From JANOYJ01 sp031373225 (GTDB lineage Bacteria > Pseudomonadota > Alphaproteobacteria > Rhizobiales > Rhizobiaceae), in NCBI GenBank assembly GCA_031373225.1, contig JANMMM010000087.1:1-41086 (forward strand): DNA of 41,086 nt. Reading direction: 5' to 3'. A program made the translations under genes and the position numbers. Each line of letters opens with the position of its first letter. Position 1 is the stretch's first letter. The notes under the pieces were generated by a model that had not been told where the DNA came from, did not search any database, and saw only the letters and a list, made by a program, of their open reading frames with translations. This document shows positions 41,031-41,086 of this stretch, piece after piece.

Positions 41031-41086
41031 CTCCCTCACCTGGTTTGCTTCGCAAACCTGTCCTCTCCCCGCAGGGGAGAGGGGAA
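41031..41086. repeat. Palindromic repeat, family B, at the window edge
   Basis: Starts CTCCCTCACCTG, has an arm around GCTTCGC, then CTGTCCTCTCCCC and a GCAG loop before GGGGAGAGG. It shares this order with the repeat in polA. The right end is cut by the window. Confidence 0.75.

Noticed and set aside
1..41086. Search for tRNA and rRNA genes
   Set aside because: No cloverleaf with a GTTCGAATC-type T arm, and no rRNA-like conserved blocks were noticed on either strand.

Overview
The window looks like chromosomal DNA from a GC-rich alphaproteobacterium, most likely Hyphomicrobiales (Rhizobiales). The pointers are an Irr-type iron control element in front of a rubrerythrin-VIT1 (MbfA-like) gene, a DUF1127 small protein, a FrcABC-like sugar ABC system with a FadR-type GntR regulator, a C-rich-loop small RNA upstream of polA, and dispersed palindromic repeats typical of that order. 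Genus is not determinable by eye. No tRNA, rRNA, CRISPR array, prophage or complete insertion sequence was seen.

Layout. 1-3.8 kb: a palindromic repeat, a DmdA/GcvT-like demethylase divergent from a LysR regulator, then a two-gene unit of a rearranged photolyase/cryptochrome-like flavoprotein and its small TIGR03643-type partner. 3.8-12.6 kb: malate synthase G, a hydantoinase/oxoprolinase-type protein, small proteins (DUF1127, LssY C-terminal, SelW-like, DUF427), a HicB-HicA pair in reversed order, a LysE exporter and cysteine synthase. 12.6-13.26 kb: an unassigned lower-GC ORF and a long inverted repeat. 13.26-18.74 kb: a sugar/polyol locus (GntR regulator, permease and ATPase on the minus strand; binding protein and two SDR dehydrogenases on the plus strand). 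18.7-20.4 kb: a tiny ORF, a secreted small protein, and mbfA under an Irr box. 20.4-24.9 kb: a complete sulfate/thiosulfate ABC operon (binding protein, CysT, CysW, CysA) behind an Rrf2 regulator. 24.9-28.7 kb: a Tas-like aldo-keto reductase and a periplasmic protein coupled to a membrane GGDEF-EAL enzyme.

28.7-36.5 kb: polA carrying an in-frame palindromic repeat, a predicted small RNA with three C-rich loops, an M20 peptidase, an RNase D-like exonuclease, an FMN reductase, a YiiX-like cysteine hydrolase and a TacA-TacT-type toxin-antitoxin pair. 36.6-41.0 kb: a single-chain restriction-modification enzyme of 1197 residues followed by the C-terminal remnant of a second DNA methyltransferase, with duplicated sequence and repeats. 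The TA pair, R-M enzyme and remnant together resemble a small defence island.

The most notable items are the photolyase-like protein whose domains appear in permuted order, the palindromic repeat translated inside DNA polymerase I, the three-hairpin small RNA upstream of polA, and the R-M gene with its decayed methyltransferase neighbour. All family calls come from reading motifs and recalled homologues; no database search was run.
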